Origin: an uncultured Eubacterium sp. | Lineage (GTDB): Bacteria > Bacillota > Clostridia > Peptostreptococcales > Anaerovoracaceae | DNA length: 7,060 bases | NCBI GenBank assembly: GCA_905193765.1 | Contig: CAJJPZ010000112.1 | Span: 1-7,060 of the forward strand | Reading direction: 5' to 3' | Shown: in pieces, positions 1-5,037 of the stretch | Numbering within the stretch: position 1 is the first letter of the stretch | How the letters are laid out: each line of letters opens with the position of its first letter | Program-made: the position numbers and the translations under genes | The notes under the pieces: generated by a model | Told to the model about the DNA's origin: nothing | What the model saw: only the letters and a program-made list of their open reading frames with translations | Databases searched by the model: none

Positions 1-1
1 A

Positions 2-127
2 CATCCTGACTATAAAAAAATTGCGGCCTTCGCAGAAGATCGCGATATAGATATCGTATTTTTTGAAGACTGCCCTCTCGAAGATACAGGCAGCATACTT
101 GTCAGCTGTGATGATATCACGGTCTGA
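2..127 (+). CDS. 3' end of an unidentified protein-coding gene (partial, cut by window edge)
   Basis: An open frame runs from the left edge to a TGA at 125-127 and gives a 41-residue C-terminus with no recognisable family signature. It contains a basic/acidic helix-like start (HPDYKKIAAFAEDRDIDI), then FFEDCPLEDTG and a final SILVSCDDITV. The alternation of a charged helix with hydrophobic strands (DIVFF, SILVS) and the balanced composition look like a real alpha/beta protein tail rather than a chance frame. The other two plus frames close early in this stretch. Its last 11 bases overlap the 3' end of the convergent deacetylase gene, and no hairpin terminator is visible between them. The function cannot be called from this fragment; the missing upstream part would decide it. 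Confidence 0.55.
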   Translation, partial: HPDYKKIAAFAEDRDIDIVFFEDCPLEDTGSILVSCDDITV

Positions 128-1346
128 CCATACCCTGGAACTGCGCCAGCGTCTGTCCCAGACTCATCCTCACCCTCGGCAGCAGCATCGGATCATCGCC
201 CGGATGCGCTTTGCCCGGCTGTGTCGTCATGGCGCACAGGAATCCCGAATCCTTCACCATGGATACGCTGCTGTCGTTGTAGTCACCGTAAGGATATGCG
301 AAAGCCTCTCCGCTGCCGCATATATCTATGGATTTTTTCAGATCGGCCATGCCGTCTTCTCTTGAGATCGCTGTGAATATCCCTCCGTGGCCTATGTTGC
401 CTCCGGGTCGGTGCATGTTATCGGTATGGGATTCATATGTAACATAATCACTCTGGTACTGTGCGATCTTCTTCTCTCCGTTATGGGATGTTATCATGAA
501 GCATGTGGCTGGTACACGGCATTTTTCCAGCACAGGTATACCGTTTTCAAGGAAAGATTTAGATCCGTCGTCAAAGCAGAGCACGATGCTCTTGTCCGGC
601 AGTATAAGCTTTCCGTCTATGTATTCCCTTACTTCCTTCCACGTCGGATAATAATATCCTTCATCATTGAGCCAGTTCAGTTCCTCTTCAAGAGCCTGGG
701 CCGATATGTAGTTGCCGAACCGCTGGTGCAGATCTGCAGGCGGATCGTTCTCATCATATACATAGTGATACATGCATATCGGCAGTCCCGGCGTATCGTA
801 ATCGGTGTTCGGTTCTACAGTTACAATCCTGGCGACACGGGTGGTGCTGCCTTTGCTGTCCTTCACCTCATATTCTATCTTCTGCTCTCCTGCCTTGTTC
901 AGCGACGCATCCGACACGCTGACATCCGCGGTTATGTCGTTCCCACTGTCATCCGTGGCCGTATAGCCCGGCTCTTTGAACTTTTCACCGAGCTTCATCG
1001 TGATATGTTCATCACCTTCGAGCGTCAGTTCAGGATCCATCCTGTCCAGCACCTTTACGGTACGCTTTGCTGTGAAATTGCCGGATCTGTACTCGAGAGT
1101 GTATTCCCCCGGAGACGATGTGTCAACACTGCCGGTGATCTCCACGTCCTTCGAAACGTCTTCACCTCCGGAACGGGCTTCTGCCCCAGGTTCTTCGTAT
1201 ACGCCGTTCAGACCTACTGTAACGGTCTCATCACCGTTCAGTCTGAGATATGATTCATATGTGTAATAAAAAAAGGCGGTTCCCAATATCCCCACTGCCA
1301 GCACCGCAAGTACCAGTATCAGTATTTTTCTCTTTGCCTGAGCCAT
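117..1346 (-). CDS. Membrane-anchored polysaccharide deacetylase (CE4/NodB) with two Ig-like domains
   Basis: This is a predicted cell-surface enzyme that removes acetyl (N- or O-) groups from a glycan such as peptidoglycan or a poly-N-acetylglucosamine-like polymer. Residues 1-7 are basic and residues 8-28 form one hydrophobic segment, giving a signal anchor that places the rest outside the membrane. Residues about 37-101 and 104-178 are two repeats of the DUF5011/bacterial surface Ig-like type, each with an 'EPG' turn (51-53 and 125-127) and a closing strand (TVKVLD, IVTVEP). The NodB domain follows from about residue 187: metal/catalytic FDDG at 258-261, SHTDNMH at 306-312 carrying the two metal-binding histidines, YPYGDYN at 351-357, and LPRVRM at 389-394. 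The His spacing (HTxxMH rather than HTxxH) and the PYG motif resemble the PgaB/IcaB branch more than PgdA. The start is ATG with an AAGGGG site six to seven bases upstream. The gene appears monocistronic and diverges from the radical SAM operon. The substrate is not determinable from sequence. Confidence 0.9.
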   Translation of the reverse strand: MAQAKRKILILVLAVLAVGILGTAFFYYTYESYLRLNGDETVTVGLNGVYEEPGAEARSGGEDVSKDVEITGSVDTSSPGEYTLEYRSGNFTAKRTVKVLDRMDPELTLEGDEHITMKLGEKFKEPGYTATDDSGNDITADVSVSDASLNKAGEQKIEYEVKDSKGSTTRVARIVTVEPNTDYDTPGLPICMYHYVYDENDPPADLHQRFGNYISAQALEEELNWLNDEGYYYPTWKEVREYIDGKLILPDKSIVLCFDDGSKSFLENGIPVLEKCRVPATCFMITSHNGEKKIAQYQSDYVTYESHTDNMHRPGGNIGHGGIFTAISREDGMADLKKSIDICGSGEAFAYPYGDYNDSSVSMVKDSGFLCAMTTQPGKAHPGDDPMLLPRVRMSLGQTLAQFQGMVRP

Positions 1347-1360
1347 TCTCGTTCCCCTTC

Positions 1361-1412
1361 TCCGGATCTTTCATGATCTGAATCTGTGCCGGGAGGATCC
1401 GGACGCCCCGGC
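1361..1412 (-). promoter_or_regulatory. Possible structured leader (pseudoknot-capable) upstream of the deacetylase ribosome site
   Basis: Read on the minus strand, GCCGGG (1412-1407) can pair with CCCGGC (1393-1388) around a 13-base loop. That loop contains TCCGGATC (1403-1396), which is perfectly complementary to GATCCGGA at 1368-1361, directly upstream of the AAGGGG ribosome site (1359-1354). The geometry is an H-type pseudoknot ending next to the ribosome site. The arms are GC-rich and partly self-palindromic, so chance pairing is a real alternative. It does not match a riboswitch class I recognise. Confidence 0.25.
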
Positions 1413-1419
1413 TTTCCTC

Positions 1420-1448
1420 AGTTTACTAGATTTACCGTGATGTTTCAA
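1420..1448 (-). promoter_or_regulatory. Candidate sigma-70-type promoter for the deacetylase gene
   Basis: On the minus strand TTGAAA (1448-1443) and TAAACT (1425-1420) are separated by exactly 17 bases. The -35 matches the consensus at 5 of 6 positions and the -10 at 4 of 6. Transcription would start near 1413, giving a leader of about 67 bases before the ATG at 1346. It is the best spaced pair I found in this intergenic region on this strand, but the -10 is weak. Confidence 0.35.
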
Positions 1449-1477
1449 TGGTTTTTGACATTATTCCACTTTTTCTT

Positions 1478-1506
1478 TTGACAAGTAAATACAATACATG
1501 TATCAT
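1478..1506 (+). promoter_or_regulatory. Sigma-70-type promoter of the radical SAM / ACT / UPF0210 operon
   Basis: A perfect -35 box TTGACA (1478-1483) is followed by a 17-base spacer and TATCAT (1501-1506; 5 of 6 matches to TATAAT). The predicted transcription start is an A about seven bases after the -10, at or next to the first base of the ATG at 1513. A second possible -10, TACAAT (1490-1495), lacks a good -35 at normal spacing. Either choice leaves almost no leader on the transcript. Confidence 0.55.
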
Positions 1507-1515
1507 GGATACATG
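1497..1515. repeat. Inverted repeat spanning the -10 region and the start codon of the radical SAM gene
   Basis: CATGTATC-ATG-GATACATG is a perfect inverted repeat with 8-base arms and a 3-base centre. The left arm overlaps the -10 hexamer and the right arm ends in the ATG start codon. The overlapping sequence ATACATGTAT (1495-1504) is itself a 10-base palindrome. The position fits either a repressor operator or an RNA hairpin that hides the start codon. No DNA-binding regulator is encoded in the window. Confidence 0.6.
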
Positions 1516-2553
1516 AAAAAACACGCCATAATACCAGTATTCATCCCTCACAGAGGCTGTCCCAACGACTGTGTGTTCTGCAACCAGAAAGCCATCACAG
1601 CCAGACAGGCGGATGTGACGCCGGATGATGTCAGAAAATTGATAGAGGATTACCTGCCCACCCTTACGGGACGAGGGCTGGAGGAGATAGAGATCGCATT
1701 CTTCGGAGGCAGCTTCACCGGCATACCCATCGAAGACCAGTCGGCGTTCCTTGCTGTTGCGAAGGAGTACAAGGACCGGGGACTTATAGACAGGATCCAT
1801 ATGTCCACCCGCCCGGATTATATAGACCGCGAAATACTTGACAATCTGAAAAAATACGATGCTGACATAATCGAGCTCGGCGTCCAGTCATTCGATCCGG
1901 AAGTACTTGAGGCGTCCAACCGGGGCCACATAGTCGAAGATGTATATACAGCCTGCGAACTCATAAAGGAATACGGTTTCCAGCTGGGTATCCAGCTGAT
2001 GATAGGTCTTCCGGGGGACAGTCCGGAAAAATGCATATATTCCGCAAAAGAAACGGTACGGCTGGCGCCTTCATCTGCAAGGCTGTATCCCACCATAGTC
2101 CTGAACGATACCGAACTTTACGATATGTATATGGACGGCAGATATAAACCGCTGACCACTGAAGAAGCAGTGGATATAACGAAGGAGATGTACAGGATCC
2201 TCAGCGACGCGGGGATAACCATACTCCGTGTCGGTCTCAAGAGCACAGACCTCATAACCGACGGTGGCGAGATCAACGGACACACATATCATCCCGCATT
2301 CAGACAGCTCGTGGAGGGAGAGCTTGCCAGAGAATCGCTGGAATCACAGCTTGAGGCTCTGATCAGCTCAGGAGACACACCGGATCATGTGGTATTCGAG
2401 GGGAACAGCAGATCTTTTTCCAATATGACAGGCCATGGCGGAAAAAACAGAAAATATTTTGAAGAAAAATATCCCGGTATCAGGATATCATACAGGGCCT
2501 CTTCGGATCTCGGAGACGGCGAATACCTTGTATGTCCCTCGTCGGGTAAATAA
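1513..2553 (+). CDS. Radical SAM protein, Elp3-like branch without acetyltransferase domain
   Basis: This is a predicted cytoplasmic iron-sulfur enzyme that cleaves S-adenosylmethionine to a 5'-deoxyadenosyl radical; the substrate is unknown. Counting from the ATG at 1513 (346 residues), the [4Fe-4S] motif CPNDCVFC lies at 16-23 (Cys16, Cys20, Cys23). GGSFTG at 65-70 is the SAM-binding glycine motif of Elp3-like enzymes, ELGVQSFD (121-128) and QLMIGLPGD (161-169) are core barrel strands, and HPAFRQLVE (260-268) begins the C-terminal domain. No GNAT acetyltransferase domain follows, unlike in true Elp3. An in-frame ATG at 1498 would add five residues (MYHGY), but it lies upstream of the likely -10 box, so the ATG at 1513, leading straight into KKHAIIPVFIPH, is preferred. 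Neither start has a Shine-Dalgarno sequence, unlike the two genes behind it. The ACT-domain gene follows after 17 bases, presumably co-transcribed. In some Clostridia I recall similar genes near rnc/smc; that context is absent here. Confidence 0.88.
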   Translation: MKKHAIIPVFIPHRGCPNDCVFCNQKAITARQADVTPDDVRKLIEDYLPTLTGRGLEEIEIAFFGGSFTGIPIEDQSAFLAVAKEYKDRGLIDRIHMSTRPDYIDREILDNLKKYDADIIELGVQSFDPEVLEASNRGHIVEDVYTACELIKEYGFQLGIQLMIGLPGDSPEKCIYSAKETVRLAPSSARLYPTIVLNDTELYDMYMDGRYKPLTTEEAVDITKEMYRILSDAGITILRVGLKSTDLITDGGEINGHTYHPAFRQLVEGELARESLESQLEALISSGDTPDHVVFEGNSRSFSNMTGHGGKNRKYFEEKYPGIRISYRASSDLGDGEYLVCPSSGK

Positions 2554-2570
2554 TACATCAGGAGGTAAAA

Positions 2571-2834
2571 ATGAAAGCAGTAATAACAGTAATAGGAAAG
2601 GACAGCGTAGGAATCCTTTCAGAAGTCAGCACAGTATGTGCCGGAGCTAATGCCAATGTAGTCGAGGTGACTCAGTCTATTTTAGATAAATACTTCGCAA
2701 TGATCATGCTTGTGGATATAAATAAGCTCAACTGTTCCCTGGATGAGTTGAAGAACAGCATCTCTGAGGCTGTACCTGCAATGACGGTCCATGTCATGCA
2801 TGAAGATATTTTCAATTCCATGCACAGGATATGA
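2571..2834 (+). CDS. ACT domain-containing protein, UPF0237 family
   Basis: This small stand-alone ACT-domain protein of 87 residues is close to the roughly 88-90 usual for UPF0237. The first half shows the classic ACT beta-alpha-beta start: strand AVITVIGKD (3-11), GILSEVSTVCAGANANVVEV as helix and second strand (14-33), then a long strand FAMIMLVDI (42-50), a second helix and a final strand MTVHVMHED. The GKDSVGI segment (9-15) occupies the loop that binds amino acids in ACT domains, so ligand sensing is plausible but unproven. There is no enzymatic domain, signal peptide or membrane segment. A strong AGGAGG site (2560-2565) precedes the ATG by five bases. It sits between the radical SAM gene and the UPF0210 gene. 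The ACT/UPF0210 pairing is conserved elsewhere, as in pneumococcal SP_0238 and SP_0239, which suggests it is a regulatory or structural partner of the next protein. Confidence 0.93.
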   Translation: MKAVITVIGKDSVGILSEVSTVCAGANANVVEVTQSILDKYFAMIMLVDINKLNCSLDELKNSISEAVPAMTVHVMHEDIFNSMHRI

Positions 2835-2843
2835 TCAGAAAAC

Positions 2844-2850
2844 GGAGGTG
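2844..2850 (+). promoter_or_regulatory. Ribosome binding site that selects the TTG start of the UPF0210 gene
   Basis: GGAGGTG lies eight bases before the TTG at 2859 but 17 bases before the next in-frame ATG at 2868. Normal spacing therefore selects TTG. Using the ATG would remove only three residues (MLN). Confidence 0.75.
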
Positions 2851-2858
2851 AATGACAG

Positions 2859-4217
2859 TTGCTTAATATGAAAGACATCATGGAAACCATCACCATGATA
2901 CAGAATGAACATCTTGATATAAGAACGATAACCATGGGCATATCGCTGATGGACTGCTGCGACAGCGACATAGACAGATCATGTGAGAAAGTATATAACA
3001 AGATCCACAGACTTGCGAAAGATCTGGTCAGAACAGGCGAGGAAATCGAAAAGAAGTACGGCATACCTATCGTCAATAAACGAATAGCTGTAACTCCCAT
3101 ATCGCTGCTTGTGGCAGCTTCAGGAGGAGATCCTGTAAAATATGCACTGACACTTGACAAGGTCGCAAAAGCAGTAGGAGTCAACTTCATCGGAGGATAT
3201 TCCGCCCTGGTACACAAAGGATTTTCAGCCGGTGACAGAGAGCTCATCGAGTCCATCCCCCGTGCGCTTGCGGAAACAGATTTCGTATGCTCATCTGTGA
3301 ACATCGGCTCGACCAAAGCCGGTATAAATATGGATGCTGTGAAACTTATGGGTAAAGCTGTGAAGGAAGCTTCGGAACTAACGAAAGAGAGACAGTGCAT
3401 CGGTGCTGCGAAGCTGGTGGTGTTCTGCAATGCTCCTGAGGACAATCCATTCATGGCAGGTGCATTCCACGGCATCGGAGAACCGGACTGTGTGATAAAT
3501 GTAGGAGTTTCCGGACCGGGAGTGGTACGCTCGGCACTTTCAAAGCTCCCGAAAGACGCACCTCTCTCAGAGGTTGCCGATCTTATAAAAAAGACAGCTT
3601 TCAAGATCACCAGGATGGGACAGCTTGTGGGAAGCGAAGCGTCCCGCAAACTTGGCGTACCATTCGGCATAATAGACCTTTCACTGGCACCTACACCTGC
3701 TGTCGGCGATTCAGTGGCATATATACTGGAGGAGATCGGTCTCGAACAGTGCGGCACCCACGGTACCACCGCAGCTCTGGCAATGCTGAACGATGCAGTG
3801 AAGAAAGGCGGCGTCATGGCATCCTCCAATGTAGGCGGACTTTCCGGAGCATTCATCCCTGTATCCGAAGATGCCGGGATGATAAATGCTGCTGTGGATG
3901 GCACACTTTCCATAGAAAAACTGGAAGCAATGACAGCTGTATGCTCTGTAGGTCTCGATATGATAGTACTGCCGGGAGACACGCCTGAGGAAACCATATC
4001 AGCCATAATAGCTGACGAAGCAGCCATAGGTATGGTGAACTCCAAGACCACTGCTGTCAGAGTGATCCCTGCCATTGGATATGAAGAGGGAGACATGCTG
4101 GACTTCGGCGGACTGCTTGGAAGCGGCCCTATCATGAAGATCAACCGCAAGTCACCAGCTGTAATGATAAACAGAGGCGGCAGGATCCCTGCCCCGATGC
4201 AGAGCCTGAAGAACTGA
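2859..4217 (+). CDS. UPF0210 / DUF711 family protein ('PFL family protein')
   Basis: The full-length protein (452 residues) belongs to a family named for a fold resemblance to pyruvate formate-lyase; I know of no established reaction. Recognisable family segments are LDIRTITMGISLMDC (19-33), FIGGYSALVHKGFSAGD (110-126), FCNAPEDNPFMAGAFHG (189-205), INVGVSGPGVV (213-223), GTHGTTAALAML (299-310), SSNVGGLSGAFIPVSED (322-338) and the C-terminal NRGGRIPAPMQSLKN (438-452). It is glycine-rich, cytoplasmic, and has no signal peptide or transmembrane segment. Cysteines at 33, 34, 42, 144, 180, 190, 211, 298 and 362 could be tested as catalytic or metal ligands. The canonical glycyl-radical motif RVxG(F/W/Y) is not present; RVIPAIGY (401-408) is only superficially similar. 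It starts with TTG, 24 bases after the ACT gene, and is the last gene before the terminator. Identification of the family is firm; function is unknown. Confidence 0.93.
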   Translation: MLNMKDIMETITMIQNEHLDIRTITMGISLMDCCDSDIDRSCEKVYNKIHRLAKDLVRTGEEIEKKYGIPIVNKRIAVTPISLLVAASGGDPVKYALTLDKVAKAVGVNFIGGYSALVHKGFSAGDRELIESIPRALAETDFVCSSVNIGSTKAGINMDAVKLMGKAVKEASELTKERQCIGAAKLVVFCNAPEDNPFMAGAFHGIGEPDCVINVGVSGPGVVRSALSKLPKDAPLSEVADLIKKTAFKITRMGQLVGSEASRKLGVPFGIIDLSLAPTPAVGDSVAYILEEIGLEQCGTHGTTAALAMLNDAVKKGGVMASSNVGGLSGAFIPVSEDAGMINAAVDGTLSIEKLEAMTAVCSVGLDMIVLPGDTPEETISAIIADEAAIGMVNSKTTAVRVIPAIGYEEGDMLDFGGLLGSGPIMKINRKSPAVMINRGGRIPAPMQSLKN

Positions 4218-4235
4218 CGGTTATGATATGAATTG

Positions 4236-4288
4236 AAAAAGCAGCCTCACCAGCGTCTTTTTACAGATGCCGGTGAGGCTGCTTTTTT
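4236..4288. terminator. Bidirectional intrinsic terminator between two convergent operons
   Basis: AAAAAGCAGCCTCACC (4236-4251) pairs perfectly with its complement at 4272-4287. Inside, after one A/C mismatch, GCGTC (4253-4257) pairs with GATGC (4266-4270, with one G-U), leaving an eight-base loop. The right side ends in six T on the plus strand, and the left side gives five T on the minus strand, so both operons can stop here. The stop codon (TAA) of the HAD gene lies within its right foot at 4287-4289, so no other terminator is needed for that gene. Confidence 0.93.
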
Positions 4289-5009
4289 AATGGTCCAGAA
4301 AATACAGCTTATCAAAATCATTTTTTTCTCTTCCAACTGACAATCTTTCGAGAGGTTTTACATCGAGTCTCTGACACAGGACATCCAGCGTCCTGTGCTT
4401 GCTGCAGTTTTCTGCCACAAGATCTATGCGGTGTTCGGATGAGGAGAACATGCTCACATGACCCACCGGATCCAGCATCTCCCTCACCCTGTTTCCGGCA
4501 GCTTCTCCGTTGAAATACACAGAGACCTTTTCTATCCGGCTGCTGTGCACATCCAGCAGCTGCAGCGTCCCTCTTACCGGCACCCGCGTCTTCATGATGA
4601 AATCACGATCCCTGTATGCTATCTCACCTGCCATGATCTTATTGAAATACTTCTTTTCTATATACGCCTTTCCGTTGACATAAACTTCTATCATTATATC
4701 CTGTTTGTACAGTACACTTTTTATTTTCGCTGCAGTCTCCGGCTTCAGATAATCACCGTACAGCACGCCGCCCTTTTTCATGTCCCTTATCTCCGCGCCA
4801 TTGGAGGTGACCGCATACCGTATGCCGTCACCGCTGGCGCATTCCAGCAGTTCCTCAGGAATGGATCTGTAGCATCTGCCGGTGACAGGAACTATCTCTA
4901 TCCCCAGTCTTGCAGCTTCGGTCAGTGTCTTCTCTGTGGATCCTGTTATCTCATTTTTCACATTCAGAGCTTTGCCATCAAGATCCAGTGCTATTATTTT
5001 TACCGACAT
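4287..5009 (-). CDS. Cof-type HAD hydrolase, short and degenerate in signature motifs
   Basis: Cof-type HAD proteins are cytoplasmic Mg-dependent phosphatases of sugar phosphates and similar metabolites. Using the ATG at 5009 (240 residues), motif I is DLDGKALN at 9-16: the nucleophile Asp9 and acid/base Asp11 are present, but the usual Thr/Val after DxDG is Lys13. Motif II is VTGR with Thr43, and motif III is Lys204 in CSKHRTLDVL. Motif IV is GREKND at 226-231, where the family has GDxxND, so one Mg-binding Asp is Arg227. The protein stops about ten residues after motif IV, whereas relatives (about 265-290 residues) continue with an AxGNA-type segment and a final helix. The cap domain (roughly 75-190) looks complete. 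The start is chosen because AAAGGA (5019-5024) sits nine bases upstream; a farther in-frame ATG (5066) would overlap the peptidase gene. It is probably translated with the M28 gene 28 bases upstream. It may be a pseudoenzyme, a weakened enzyme or an early pseudogene. Confidence 0.82.
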   Translation of the reverse strand: MSVKIIALDLDGKALNVKNEITGSTEKTLTEAARLGIEIVPVTGRCYRSIPEELLECASGDGIRYAVTSNGAEIRDMKKGGVLYGDYLKPETAAKIKSVLYKQDIMIEVYVNGKAYIEKKYFNKIMAGEIAYRDRDFIMKTRVPVRGTLQLLDVHSSRIEKVSVYFNGEAAGNRVREMLDPVGHVSMFSSSEHRIDLVAENCSKHRTLDVLCQRLDVKPLERLSVGREKNDFDKLYFLDH

Positions 5010-5037
5010 ATACACTTTTCCTTTCTGCATCTGTATT

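Noticed and set aside
40..66. CGATAT-AG-ATATCG inverted repeat followed by a T run, as a possible terminator at the left edge
   Set aside because: The loop would be only two bases, the stem is short and AT-rich, and it lies inside the coding part of the left-edge gene.
387..1253. Long plus-strand open frame of 288 codons opposite the deacetylase
   Set aside because: It is antisense to a gene with clear catalytic motifs, and its translation has no recognisable domain and skewed composition. It is a shadow of the real gene.
1347..1512. Small gene or RNA gene in the largest intergenic region
   Set aside because: I saw no open frame with a ribosome site and no tRNA-like or known riboswitch pattern. 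Promoters, a possible leader structure and the inverted repeat account for the region.
4010..4103. RVIPAIGY in UPF0210 as a glycyl-radical motif
   Set aside because: The canonical motif is RVxG followed by an aromatic residue; here three extra residues intervene, so it is not a match.
2672..4150. Minus-strand open frame of 492 codons opposite the ACT and UPF0210 genes
   Set aside because: It spans two real genes on the other strand and is very rich in Ser, Met and Pro, which is typical of an antisense shadow.
4235..4290. A +1 frame continuing past the HAD stop (reading IKKAASPASV), as if a frameshift had cut off the true C-terminus
   Set aside because: It ends after about a dozen codons within the terminator hairpin and contains no AxGNA-type motif. 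The resemblance to a Cof tail is too short to support a frameshift.
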